The position numbers were made by a program, and so were the translations under genes. DNA of 44,675 nt, from contig JAZNLK010000099.1 in assembly GCA_045579055.1 (NCBI GenBank), positions 1 through 44,675 of the forward strand, given 5' to 3'. Source of the stretch: SIG440 sp045579055 (GTDB taxonomy: Bacteria; Bacillota; Clostridia; Monoglobales; Monoglobaceae). Shown here one piece after another: positions 21,402 through 30,600 of the stretch (within the stretch, counting starts at the first letter, position 1; each line of letters starts with the position of its first letter). Under the pieces are notes generated by a model, which saw only the letters and a program-made list of their open reading frames with translations, ran no database searches and was not told the DNA's origin.

Positions 21402-24050
21402 TTATTTTCCTTGTCCCGCTATTTTCCTGTTAACAACCAGTTTCCGCAACAAATCAACCGGAATAACCAAAAGTGCCGGAACAATCGTCGCAAGCCATTC
21501 CTTCGGCAACAGCCCTGCGGTACGCAGTACCGGTCCTCCAAAATATGTCATGGCAATCTGCACGGTACAAATCAGACTGATTATCAGCAAAAAAGGCTTA
21601 TTCAGGGAGATATGGTCTAACAAATCAATCCCCTCACATCTTGAGTTAAAAGCATTAAACACGCCTGCAAACACAAAAAAATTAAAATACCCGGTATAAA
21701 AATATATTCCGCTGTCGTGTGGCCGAAAAAGATTTCGCAGGTCATCCGACAAAAAGAAAACCAGGCTCATTCCAAAGGTGAACAAGGCTCCAACCACAAT
21801 GGCACTCCAAGCACGCTTGTCAAGAATCTTTTCAGCTCTCCGCTTTGGCTTGTCAAACATATACTGTCTGAGAGCGGGTTCACCGCCAAAGGCAATTGCG
21901 GCTAGGGTATCCATAATCAGATTAATCCACAACATCTGTGTTATCCCCAAAGGCTTTTCAATCCCCATAAGTGGTCCGACCACCGAAACAAGAACCGCTG
22001 CAATATTTATTGTCATCTGGCATATAACAAATTTTTTTATACTTTTATATATTGTTCTTCCATAAAGCACAGCCGCCTTAACCGAAGAAAAATTATCGTC
22101 CAGAACAACAATATCCCCGGCAGCTTTTGCCACATCTGTTCCGCTACCCATAGCAAATCCCACATCGGAACGTCGGAGTGCCGCAAGGTCATTGACGCCA
22201 TCCCCGGTCATTCCCACAACAAGACCCTTTTCCTGAGCAATTCTCACAAGGCGACTTTTGTCTGTTGGAAGTGCTCTGGCAATAACTCTTATATCAGAAA
22301 GTCTTTCGCTTATCTCGTCATCGCTCATTCTTTGCAAATCCTCAGAAGTCAGAACAACATTCCGTCTGCTGTCCATAATTCCCGCTTCTTCCGCAATGGC
22401 AAGGGCGGTTTCTTTTTTGTCACCGGTTATCATAACCGTCTGAATGCCGGCACGTTTCACATCCGCCACCGCTCCTGCCACATCCGGACGCAAATCGTCA
22501 CGAATCCCCACCAGTCCCACAAGGGTCATTTCGTCAGGAATTTCACCATCTTGAAACCTTTCTGCCGTTGCAAGAGCAATAACTCTTATACAACGTTTTG
22601 CCATTTCATCAATCATAACATTCAAATCCTTGCCCGATGACAATCTTTTCACATTGCCCTCAGCATCATAAAACCTTACACACTTTTTCAGTATCTTTTC
22701 GGGTGCACCCTTAACCAGCACACCGTCAAAATCCCCATAAACCGACACCTGAGAAAACTTTTTTTCAGATGAAAACAAATTCTCCCTCTTTTTTTCAAGA
22801 TGTACCGAAGGAATCCCATTTTCACACACATAACTCATCAGAGCCTTTTCCGTTGCATTACCGCCAACCGCCGTCCCTTTTGACATCTGTGCCGTGCTGT
22901 TCCCCATAACCGAAATATCAACAAGCCTTTTCAGCGGCTTGGGAATTTTCTTTCCTGCATCATATGTAATCCCCTGACCATCCGAAAAGCTGACCACCTG
23001 TAGCTTGCCGCAAGTTATTGTTCCTGTTTTGTCAGAAAACAGAATGTTTATGCTCCCGGCAGTTTCAATTCCTATAAGTTTCCTTACCAGAACATTGTTT
23101 TTCATCATTTTTTTCATATTAAGGGAACAAACAATCGCTATCATAAGCGGAAGCCCTTCAGGAACCGAAACCACAATCACTGTAACGCCCATAATCACAG
23201 CATTGACGGCATCTGCTATAAACTGCGACCCATCAGCGAAATATTCCGCAACCCTCACAAACTGCCATCCGTTATCTGCAAAAATCTGCTGAATCAGATA
23301 AACAACCGCAACCGTTGCCGCACCCATATATCCGAATCGGCTTATTTTTTTCGCCAGTTCCGAAAGTTTCAATTGCAAAGGGCTCTGCCGTTCCTCCTCG
23401 CCGCTTTCACAGCTGAGCTGCCCGTAAACTGTTTTGTCACCCACCTGGGTAACCTCCATAACACATTGTCCCGAACACACCACCGCACCTCTGTACAGAC
23501 TGCTCTTGTCCCAGAAATCAATACTTCTGCTTCTGTATTCAATACTTTCCCCGGCAACACACTTTTCCAGTTCCTTGTTTTCACCATTGAGTGCCGATTG
23601 GTCAACCTTTATGCTTCCACTGTAAACCCTTCCGTCAGCAGGAATAACATCCCCTGTCTGCAAAAGAACAAAATCACCCTTTACGATTTCATCAATAGCC
23701 AGCTCTGTCAGTGCTCCGCTTCTGTACACCTTGCACCTGACATTGGAAGCCTCACGCTGAATAACCAAAAAAGCCTCCTCATTCTTATATTCAGAAAGGG
23801 CACTGACCCACGTTGCAATCATAACTGAAATAAAAATCCCCAGGCACTCAAACCAGTCCACCTTCCCCAAAAAGGTAAAAACAAGATTAATTCCCAGAGC
23901 AATTAACAATATTGTTATAATCGGGTCATCAAATTTTTCCCAATACTTCTTCCAGAAAGTCGGTTTTTCCTTTTCGCTCAGGCGATTTGTGCCGTTTTGC
24001 TGTCTCGACTCCCTGACCTCATCCGTATTCAAACCTTTTACCGTTTCCAC
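21402..24050 (-). CDS. Calcium-translocating P-type ATPase (P2-type)
   Basis: 882-residue membrane pump that exports cations, most likely Ca2+, at the cost of ATP. Order: N-terminal cation-ATPase domain (GLNTDEVRESRQQNG), A domain, PEGLP in M4 (VSVPEGLPLM), phosphorylation motif DKTGT with Asp at about residue 340, KGAPE in the nucleotide domain, TGDGVND hinge, and C-terminal helices with NLIMDTLAAIAFGGEP. The A-domain TGES loop reads NGEN, keeping only the catalytic Glu. Start GTG 24050 is chosen because CAAGGAG lies 8 bases upstream; ATG 24083 is an alternative without a ribosome site. Confidence 0.92.
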   Translation of the reverse strand: METVKGLNTDEVRESRQQNGTNRLSEKEKPTFWKKYWEKFDDPIITILLIALGINLVFTFLGKVDWFECLGIFISVMIATWVSALSEYKNEEAFLVIQREASNVRCKVYRSGALTELAIDEIVKGDFVLLQTGDVIPADGRVYSGSIKVDQSALNGENKELEKCVAGESIEYRSRSIDFWDKSSLYRGAVVCSGQCVMEVTQVGDKTVYGQLSCESGEEERQSPLQLKLSELAKKISRFGYMGAATVAVVYLIQQIFADNGWQFVRVAEYFADGSQFIADAVNAVIMGVTVIVVSVPEGLPLMIAIVCSLNMKKMMKNNVLVRKLIGIETAGSINILFSDKTGTITCGKLQVVSFSDGQGITYDAGKKIPKPLKRLVDISVMGNSTAQMSKGTAVGGNATEKALMSYVCENGIPSVHLEKKRENLFSSEKKFSQVSVYGDFDGVLVKGAPEKILKKCVRFYDAEGNVKRLSSGKDLNVMIDEMAKRCIRVIALATAERFQDGEIPDEMTLVGLVGIRDDLRPDVAGAVADVKRAGIQTVMITGDKKETALAIAEEAGIMDSRRNVVLTSEDLQRMSDDEISERLSDIRVIARALPTDKSRLVRIAQEKGLVVGMTGDGVNDLAALRRSDVGFAMGSGTDVAKAAGDIVVLDDNFSSVKAAVLYGRTIYKSIKKFVICQMTINIAAVLVSVVGPLMGIEKPLGITQMLWINLIMDTLAAIAFGGEPALRQYMFDKPKRRAEKILDKRAWSAIVVGALFTFGMSLVFFLSDDLRNLFRPHDSGIYFYTGYFNFFVFAGVFNAFNSRCEGIDLLDHISLNKPFLLIISLICTVQIAMTYFGGPVLRTAGLLPKEWLATIVPALLVIPVDLLRKLVVNRKIAGQGK

Positions 24051-24110
24051 CGAATCCACTCCTTGTCCTATGTTTTTATACATAATATTCGGACAAGTGG
24101 GACTTTATGC

Positions 24111-24147
24111 AAAAAAAGAAGACCGTTGCTCCGTTGCAACAGCCTTC
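24111..24147 (-). terminator. Intrinsic terminator after the M16 peptidase gene
   Basis: On the minus strand a 12-bp stem, GAAGGCTGTTGC / GCAACGGTCTTC with two G-U pairs, loop AACGGA, then seven T (24111-24117). It lies 14 bp after the peptidase stop. Confidence 0.8.
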
Positions 24148-24161
24148 AAATTCTGTTATTC

Positions 24162-25424
24162 TCAAAAATCCATAATATCCAAAAGCTCTTTTCCGTCACC
24201 CTCAAGCTTACCCAGAGCGGCAATTACCAGCTTGTCACGGTCAAAAACTTCGTCAATAACCTCTGCAACACGCTCGCAATCCACACGGTCAATCATTTCG
24301 GTCAAATCATCAAGGGTTTTGACCTTGTCTTCAAAGAGTACACATTTTCCGTAGCTGCTCATCCGTGACGAACACCCTTCACTACCCATAACAACCGAGG
24401 CCTTCAGTTGATTCTTTGCCATTTCAACCTCTCGTTTTGAAAGCTTATCCCGTTTCAGAATTTTTATTTCCTTATTTATTATTTCCATAGCACGGGAAAG
24501 CTCTTCAGTATTAAGCCCGGCATAAACCGTCATTGACCCATTGTTTCTGTATGAAGAAGTATAGGAATACACCGAATATGCAAGTCCTGCTTCCTCACGA
24601 ACCTTCTGAAACAGTCTTGAACTCATATTTCCACCGAACAAAGCGTTGACAACCGCCAGGTCATAAGTCCGCTGTTCCGCCCTGGGGAATCCTTCAAAAC
24701 CTATGCAAAGCTGACATTGTTCAATATCTCGCTTCACCACCTTGATGCCACGGTTGACAGCAATACGATTTTGCGGCTCATATACAAAACCGGAAGCTTT
24801 TATCCTTCCGAATTTTTCTTCAAGGATTTCCAGTGCCTCCCGCTCATCAAAATTCCCCACAACCGAAATCACAATATTCTCCGCCGTATACATATCCGAA
24901 AAATAATCCAGAATATCACTGCGTCCAATACCCGAAAGCGTTTCTGCCGTTCCCGCAATGGGGAAGCCCAAAGCCTCACCCTTCCACATATTCTCACAGA
25001 AAACATCGTGGATATAATCCTCCGGGTCGTCTTCACCCATAGAGATTTCCTCAAGAATAACCTTGCGTTCCGTAGCAATATTTTCTTCCGAGAAGGTTGA
25101 ATTAATCAGCATATCCGAAAGAATTTCAAAAGCCATATCCATATTTTCAGACAGAGTCTTTGCATAGTAACAGGTATATTCCCTTGCGGTCATAGCATTA
25201 AGTTGTCCACCCACCGCATCCATATATTCCGCAATTTCCTTGGCAGTTCTCGTTTTTGTACCTTTGAACAGCATATGCTCAATAAAATGTGAAACTCCAT
25301 TATTTTCACGGCGTTCACAGGACGAGCCTGCACCAATCCAGACCCCGGCAGACACCGACTTTACATAATCAGTTGTTTCCGTCACAACACGGATACCATT
25401 GCTCAATTTAAAAATCTTATGCAA
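24162..25424 (-). CDS. M16 family zinc metallopeptidase (insulinase/mitochondrial processing peptidase-like)
   Basis: 420 residues, no signal peptide. The inverted zinc motif HFIEH is at His46, Glu49 and His50, and the distal ligand motif ERKVILEEI is at about residue 125; the N-terminal catalytic and C-terminal inactive halves are both present. Related to B. subtilis MlpA/YmxG. Start TTG 25424 is set by AGAGG 8 bases upstream; the in-frame upstream ATGs lie beyond the promoter and produce a low-quality extension. The substrate is unknown. Confidence 0.92.
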   Translation of the reverse strand: MHKIFKLSNGIRVVTETTDYVKSVSAGVWIGAGSSCERRENNGVSHFIEHMLFKGTKTRTAKEIAEYMDAVGGQLNAMTAREYTCYYAKTLSENMDMAFEILSDMLINSTFSEENIATERKVILEEISMGEDDPEDYIHDVFCENMWKGEALGFPIAGTAETLSGIGRSDILDYFSDMYTAENIVISVVGNFDEREALEILEEKFGRIKASGFVYEPQNRIAVNRGIKVVKRDIEQCQLCIGFEGFPRAEQRTYDLAVVNALFGGNMSSRLFQKVREEAGLAYSVYSYTSSYRNNGSMTVYAGLNTEELSRAMEIINKEIKILKRDKLSKREVEMAKNQLKASVVMGSEGCSSRMSSYGKCVLFEDKVKTLDDLTEMIDRVDCERVAEVIDEVFDRDKLVIAALGKLEGDGKELLDIMDF

Positions 25425-25448
25425 AAAAACACCTCTTTTCACATCTTT

Positions 25449-25477
25449 AGAATACCCTTTTCGAGAGGTTTTGTCAA
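25449..25477 (-). promoter_or_regulatory. Promoter of the M16 peptidase gene
   Basis: Minus strand perfect TTGACA (25472-25477) and TATTCT (25449-25454), 17-bp spacer, about 25 bp before the TTG start. This supports the short start over upstream in-frame codons. Confidence 0.8.
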
Positions 25478-25592
25478 TATTTTTTGACGTCATATGCAAA
25501 AAACATAAGATGCAAACATACAAAATAGTATGATTTGAGTCTTTTTTGTTTATACTATCCGCAGAATACTTATTTTTTCGGAGGAAAAATTT

Positions 25593-27212
25593 ATGCTTGA
25601 AATACGAGGAAAGAGTGTAAGCAATGCCCTCGCAATGGGAAAACTGCATTTCTTCGGGTCAAATCAACAGCCGATCAAGCGTTTGAAGATTGCTGACACA
25701 AGTTCAGAAATAAAGCGTTTCGAAAAAGCACGCAAGGAATCCAAGTCACAGCTTTCGGTATTATATGAAAAAGCTCTTGATGAGGTGGGCGAAGCCAACG
25801 CCCAAATATTTCAGATTCATATGATGATGCTTGATGACGAAGACTATTTCGGAGCAATAACAACTATGATTAACAATCAGGGCGTCAATGCCGAATATGC
25901 AGTGAGCTACACCTCCGATTTGTTCATCAGAACCTTTGAAGAAACAGGCGATGAGTATATGCGTGCACGTGCTACCGACATTTCGGATATTTCAAACCGA
26001 CTGATTTCAAACCTTTCAGGGAAGCCCTCTGACCACAACAGCCTCATCGAGCCGTCCATAATTGTTGCCGAAGACCTGACACCGGGCGAAACTGTCCAGC
26101 TGGACAAAAACAACATTCTGGGCTTTGTCACTTTCGGCGGTTCAACCAACTCCCACACCGCTATTCTCGCAAGGTCAATGAATATCCCAGCATTAATCGG
26201 AACAGGATCCATAGACCCCTGCCATAACGGTGAAACAGCCATTCTTGACGGTTTTGAAGGTGCTCTTTTCATAAACCCGGATGAAAATAAAACCGCACAC
26301 TTCAAACAAAGAAAACAAAAGGAAGAAGAACGGGCAAAACTGCTTTCAGAACTGAAAGGAAAGCCTAACGAAACCAAATCGGGACGCAAAATAGACGTGT
26401 TTTCAAACATTGGAAGCCCCGGCGACATTGCATCTGTTCTGATTAACGATTCCGGAGGGATAGGGCTGTTCAGAAGCGAGTTTCTGTATCTTTCAAAGAA
26501 CACCTTTCCCACCGAGGACGAGCAGTTTTTCAAGTATAAGGAAGTCGCCGAACGAATGCTGGGGAAAAAGGTAATCATACGAACCCTAGACATCGGAGCT
26601 GACAAAAAAATCGGGTATTTTGACCTTCCCCCGGAAGATAATCCCGCCATGGGATTTCGGGCAATCAGAATATGCCTCAGCAACAAGGCAGTATTTATGC
26701 CGCAAATCCGTGCCATTCTTCGTGCATCGGTTTATGGAAACCTCTCGATTATGTTTCCTATGATAACATCTCTTTGTGAAATCCGACAGGCAAAAACAAT
26801 TGTAGAAGAAGCCAAGGAAGAACTCCGTCGTGAAGGCACACCCTTTGCCGAAAATATAGAAATCGGCATTATGATTGAAACCCCTGCAGCCGCCATAATC
26901 AGTGACCTGCTGGCTCCGGAGGTGGACTTCTTCAGCATCGGCACAAATGATCTCTCTCAGTACACTTTGGCAATCGACCGCCAAAACAGACATCTTGAAA
27001 ACTTTTTTGACCCTCATCACCCTGCAATAATGCGACTTATTGAAACCGTTGCAAGAAATGCACACAAATGCGGAAAATGGGTTGGAATATGCGGTGAACT
27101 GGCATCCGACCTGAGCCTCACCGAAGAATTCTTGCGGATGGGCATTGATGAGCTTTCAGTCTCACCGCCATTCACTCTTCAATTACGAAAAAAAATTCGG
27201 AGTTTATCCTGA
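25593..27212 (+). CDS. ptsI: Phosphoenolpyruvate-protein phosphotransferase (PTS enzyme I)
   Basis: First, general component of the sugar phosphotransferase system: autophosphorylates from PEP and passes phosphate to HPr. 539 residues: HPr-binding helices (about 30-140), phosphohistidine domain with GGSTNSHTAILARS (His188), and PEP-binding TIM barrel (GLFRSEFLY, GIMIETPAA, FSIGTNDLSQYTLA with the catalytic Cys near the C-terminus, GICGELA). GGAGG lies ahead of the ATG. HPr (ptsH), usually next to it, is absent from the window; the downstream genes are IIA and IICB. Confidence 0.97.
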   Translation: MLEIRGKSVSNALAMGKLHFFGSNQQPIKRLKIADTSSEIKRFEKARKESKSQLSVLYEKALDEVGEANAQIFQIHMMMLDDEDYFGAITTMINNQGVNAEYAVSYTSDLFIRTFEETGDEYMRARATDISDISNRLISNLSGKPSDHNSLIEPSIIVAEDLTPGETVQLDKNNILGFVTFGGSTNSHTAILARSMNIPALIGTGSIDPCHNGETAILDGFEGALFINPDENKTAHFKQRKQKEEERAKLLSELKGKPNETKSGRKIDVFSNIGSPGDIASVLINDSGGIGLFRSEFLYLSKNTFPTEDEQFFKYKEVAERMLGKKVIIRTLDIGADKKIGYFDLPPEDNPAMGFRAIRICLSNKAVFMPQIRAILRASVYGNLSIMFPMITSLCEIRQAKTIVEEAKEELRREGTPFAENIEIGIMIETPAAAIISDLLAPEVDFFSIGTNDLSQYTLAIDRQNRHLENFFDPHHPAIMRLIETVARNAHKCGKWVGICGELASDLSLTEEFLRMGIDELSVSPPFTLQLRKKIRSLS

Positions 27213-27224
27213 AAGGAGTCAACT

Positions 27225-27698
27225 ATGTTCAGTTTTATGAAAAAAGAGAGGATTCTGTCCAGCGTTGCAGACGGCAGAATTGTCAGCCTTGAAAAAGTCC
27301 CCGATGAAGTTTTCTCGAAAAAGCTTCTGGGAGACGGCTTTGCAGTTATCCCAACCGGCGGAAATGTGTTCAGCCCCGCTGATGGCACAGTTACCGATGT
27401 TTCCGACACTCTTCACGCATACTGCATAACAACCAATGACGGATTGGAAATTCTTGTCCATATCGGAATCGACACAGTGGAGCTTAAAGGTGAATGTTTC
27501 ACCGCTCTGGTAAAGCAAGGAGACGAAATCCGCCGCGGTCAGGCTCTTGCTTATGCCGATATGGATGGAATACGTGAAAAGGGTTATAACATCGCCACAA
27601 TGGTTGTTGTTACCAACACAGAAAAAATGAAGGAGTTCAAAATACACGAAGTCAAATCACAGTCTGCAGGAACACCTGCATTAACATACAAAATCTAA
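27225..27698 (+). CDS. crr: PTS glucose-family enzyme IIA (Crr-like)
   Basis: 157-residue soluble IIA domain of the glucose family, accepting phosphate from HPr on His79 in LVHIGIDTVEL; the second conserved His (His64, DTLHAY) is also present. Motifs FSPADGTV, LVHIGIDTV and VKQGDEIRRGQ match the family throughout. AAAGGAG precedes the ATG. Lies 12 bp after ptsI and 20 bp before the EIICB gene, so the three form one operon. Confidence 0.95.
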   Translation: MFSFMKKERILSSVADGRIVSLEKVPDEVFSKKLLGDGFAVIPTGGNVFSPADGTVTDVSDTLHAYCITTNDGLEILVHIGIDTVELKGECFTALVKQGDEIRRGQALAYADMDGIREKGYNIATMVVVTNTEKMKEFKIHEVKSQSAGTPALTYKI

Positions 27699-27718
27699 AC
27701 CAAGAAAGGAATAATAAT

Positions 27719-29299
27719 ATGAGCAACAAAACAAACGGTTTGTTCAGCACTCTTCAAAAGGTGGGACGGTCTTTTATGCTCCCCATCGCACTTCTACCCA
27801 TTGCAGGTCTTTTGCTGGGCATAGGCTCATCGCTGACAAACCCCACAACAATTCAAACTTACAATCTAGAATCAATCTTAGGCGACGGAACCTTCCTTAA
27901 CTCTGTTATGACGGTTCTGGCACAAACAGGAAGCATCATCTTTGCAAACCTGCCTCTGCTGTTTGCTTTGGGTGTTGCCATGGGTATGGCTGAACGAGAA
28001 CACGGAACTGCCGTTCTCTCCGCCGCCATTGCATTTTTTGTTATGCACCAGACCATTTCAACCCTCCTGCAAATAAACGGGAAATTGGAAGAAGGTGCTA
28101 TGCTTTCAGGAACACTCGCCAATGTGGTGGGAATACAATCCCTTGAAATGGGCGTGTTCGGCGGTATTATAGTTGGTCTGGGTGTTGCCGCCCTCCACAA
28201 TCGGTTCTGCAAGATTCAACTGCCAACAGTAATCTCATTCTTTGGCGGTGTCCGCTTTATCCCCATTATTTCCACCTTTGCATATATACTGGTCGGTCTC
28301 CTGATGTATTTCATATGGCCTTATATTCAAAGAGGTATTTATTCATTAGGCAACCTTGTTCTCAATTCGGGGTACTTCGGAACATTCATCTACGGAACAA
28401 TTGAGCGTGCCCTGATTCCCTTCGGACTCCACCACGTATTCTATATGCCCTTCTGGCAAACAGGTCTGGGGGGTACAATGATTATAGACGGTGTGTCGGT
28501 TGCCGGTGCACAGAATATCTTTTTCGCCCAGCTGGCATCCCCCGACACAGTTCAGTTTTCATCTGCGGCAACACGTTTTATGAGCGGAAAATTCCCATTT
28601 ATGATTTTCGGTCTCCCCGGTGCCGCATTGGCAATGTATTCTATGGCAAAGGATTCGAAGAAAAAGGTGGCAGGAGGTCTTTTGCTTTCCGCCGCACTGA
28701 CAGCCATTCTGACAGGTATAACCGAGCCGTTGGAATTCACATTCCTTTTCGTTGCACCCATTCTGTACGTCATACACTGTCTCCTGGCAGGACTTTCGTT
28801 TATGCTGATGCACATTCTTGACGTTGGTGTCGGAATGACCTTTTCAGGAGGTGTCATCGACCTGCTTCTCTTCGGTATTCTGCAGGGCAACGCAAAAACC
28901 AACTGGATAAATATCATATGGGTGGGAATAATCTACTTCGGCGTATATTATGTTCTGTTCCGGTATCTGATAAAGAAATTTAATTTCGTAACACCGGGAC
29001 GAGAAGACGATGAAGCCGAAACCAAACTTTACACCCGAAAGGACGTTAATGCCGCAAAGGAAGACAAGTCCCCAACCATTCTGAAGGCACTGGGCGGAAA
29101 GGACAATCTGGTGAACGTTGACTGCTGTGCAACAAGACTACGCCTCACCGTGAAGGACAGTTCGCTGGTGGACGACAGCTTGCTGAAGCAAACCGGAGCT
29201 TCGGGAATCATTAAAAAAGGTTCGGGAGTTCAGGTTATTTACGGCCCACGTGTTACAGTAATCAAAAGCAACCTTGAGGATTATATTAATTCATTATAA
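27719..29299 (+). CDS. PTS EIICB, glucose/maltose/N-acetylglucosamine superfamily
   Basis: 526-residue permease that imports and phosphorylates a hexose-type sugar. The EIIC domain (about 1-420, about 10 helices) opens GRSFMLPIALLPIAGLLLGIG and carries the sugar-site segment ALIPFGLHHVFYMPFW and ITEPLEFTFLF. The C-terminal EIIB domain (about 445-526) has NVDCCATRLRL, with Cys470 as the likely phosphoryl-accepting residue by alignment to D-x-C-x-TRLR. MalX, PtsG and NagE all share this fold, so the sugar cannot be fixed. AGAAAGGA precedes the ATG. Confidence 0.92.
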   Translation: MSNKTNGLFSTLQKVGRSFMLPIALLPIAGLLLGIGSSLTNPTTIQTYNLESILGDGTFLNSVMTVLAQTGSIIFANLPLLFALGVAMGMAEREHGTAVLSAAIAFFVMHQTISTLLQINGKLEEGAMLSGTLANVVGIQSLEMGVFGGIIVGLGVAALHNRFCKIQLPTVISFFGGVRFIPIISTFAYILVGLLMYFIWPYIQRGIYSLGNLVLNSGYFGTFIYGTIERALIPFGLHHVFYMPFWQTGLGGTMIIDGVSVAGAQNIFFAQLASPDTVQFSSAATRFMSGKFPFMIFGLPGAALAMYSMAKDSKKKVAGGLLLSAALTAILTGITEPLEFTFLFVAPILYVIHCLLAGLSFMLMHILDVGVGMTFSGGVIDLLLFGILQGNAKTNWINIIWVGIIYFGVYYVLFRYLIKKFNFVTPGREDDEAETKLYTRKDVNAAKEDKSPTILKALGGKDNLVNVDCCATRLRLTVKDSSLVDDSLLKQTGASGIIKKGSGVQVIYGPRVTVIKSNLEDYINSL

Positions 29300-29364
29300 C
29301 CCAAAAAAGATGGCGAAAGGCGTCTTCACTTAGGGAGAAGCTAATTTGGATTTGAATATTGATA

Positions 29365-29397
29365 AAACCCTTGCAACACGCAATGTTGCAAGGGTTT
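29365..29397. terminator. Terminator after the PTS operon
   Basis: Perfect 14-bp stem AAACCCTTGCAACA / TGTTGCAAGGGTTT with a five-base loop, followed by a T-rich stretch on the + strand; convergent rlmH ends 7 bp beyond. May act both ways. Confidence 0.75.
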
Positions 29398-29403
29398 CCT
29401 GTT

Positions 29404-29886
29404 TTATTTATGGTATGTTTTTCCGTTTATTATGGTGAATCCCCGATAAATCTGTTCCGCAAGAACAACTCTCATCAGCATATGAGGAAAAGTTATTTCA
29501 GAAAAGCTGAGCCGAACATCCGAAAGCTTTTTCACCTGTTCAGACAACCCCATGGAGCCCCCAATAACAAATACCAGATGACTTGTCCCTTCAACAGAAC
29601 TCTTTTCAATCATATCTGCAAACTTTTCGGAGGACATTTGTCTTCCCTCAACACACAAAGTCACAATTTTTGCACCCTTGGGTATTTTGCTTATTATCCG
29701 CTCCGCCTCACGGTCAAGCACAGCGTTTTTCTCGGTTTCAGTGGGATTGTCAGGGGTTTTTTCGTCCTTCACTTCCACAACCTCAAAGTTGCAATAAAGG
29801 GAAAGGCGCTTTGCGTATTCATCAAGTGCCGCAGACAAAAACTTTTCCTTTATTTTGCCCACAGCCACGACAGTCACTTTCAACAT
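29404..29886 (-). CDS. rlmH: 23S rRNA (pseudouridine1915-N3)-methyltransferase
   Basis: SPOUT-class enzyme that methylates pseudouridine 1915 in helix 69 of 23S rRNA. 160 residues, with the usual N-terminus LKVTVVAVGKIKEKF, the trefoil-knot SAM site FVIGGSMGLSEQV and the C-terminal LAEQIYRGFTIINGKTYHK. The start codon shares one base with the response-regulator stop (TGATG), so the two are translationally coupled. Confidence 0.97.
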   Translation of the reverse strand: MLKVTVVAVGKIKEKFLSAALDEYAKRLSLYCNFEVVEVKDEKTPDNPTETEKNAVLDREAERIISKIPKGAKIVTLCVEGRQMSSEKFADMIEKSSVEGTSHLVFVIGGSMGLSEQVKKLSDVRLSFSEITFPHMLMRVVLAEQIYRGFTIINGKTYHK

Positions 29887-30584
29887 CAGGGCTGAAAATA
29901 ATAACCCACGCCACGTTTTGTCATAATTATTCTTGGCTCCGAAGGGTCATCCTCCACTTTTTCACGCAAACGTCTCACCGTAACATCCACGGTTCTCACG
30001 TCACCGTAATACTCATAATCCCAAACACTTTCCAAAAGGCTTTGCCGTGAGAAAACCTTATTTGGCTGACTTGCCAGGAATTTTATCAAATCAAACTCTC
30101 TTATTGTAAGCTCAATCAGTTTACCGTTTTTATACAGCTCATATCTGTTGTAATCCAGCATAAAGCTTCCGATTTCAAGCTTTTCTGCAGGAGCTTCCTG
30201 CTTGTCAGCAGCAGAAGCCGTGTCGTTCCGACGCATATTTGCCTTTATTCGTGCCATAAGCTCACGAATACTGAAAGGCTTTGTTATGTAGTCATCAGCA
30301 CCCAATTCAAGTCCAAGAACCTTGTCAAGCTCCTCCTCACGGGCAGTGAGCATAAGAATGGGAACCGAAGACTTCTCACGGATTTTTTTGCATACCGAAA
30401 ATCCGTCCAGCTTCGGAAGCATAACATCAAGGAGAATCAAATCGGGATTAATCATCATTGCCTTGTTTACAGCTTCCTCGCCGTCATAGGCTTCAAAAAC
30501 CACGTAGCCTTCCTTCTGAAGGTTTATTTTCAATATTTCAACAATAGGTCTTTCATCATCAACAACCAATATTTTCTTATCCAA
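29886..30584 (-). CDS. walR: OmpR-family response regulator, WalR (YycF)-like
   Basis: 232 residues: receiver domain with acidic pocket Asp9/Asp10, phospho-acceptor Asp53 (LILLDVMLPKLDG), Thr in LTARE and Lys in YITKPFS, then a winged-helix DNA-binding domain (RTVDVTVRRLREKVEDDP). The closest resemblance is to WalR, the essential wall-homeostasis regulator; placement upstream of rlmH matches the Firmicutes walR-...-rlmH context. Start TTG 30584 is 8 bases after GGAGG; the earlier GTG lies within that site. No histidine kinase is adjacent; the upstream gene is a wall endopeptidase. Symbol given by similarity only. Confidence 0.85.
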   Translation of the reverse strand: MDKKILVVDDERPIVEILKINLQKEGYVVFEAYDGEEAVNKAMMINPDLILLDVMLPKLDGFSVCKKIREKSSVPILMLTAREEELDKVLGLELGADDYITKPFSIRELMARIKANMRRNDTASAADKQEAPAEKLEIGSFMLDYNRYELYKNGKLIELTIREFDLIKFLASQPNKVFSRQSLLESVWDYEYYGDVRTVDVTVRRLREKVEDDPSEPRIIMTKRGVGYYFQP

Positions 30585-30600
30585 TTTCAACACCTCCGTG

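Noticed and set aside
24048..24083. ATG 24083 as the start of the Ca2+-ATPase
   Set aside because: No ribosome site; CAAGGAG 8 bases ahead of GTG 24050 is much better.
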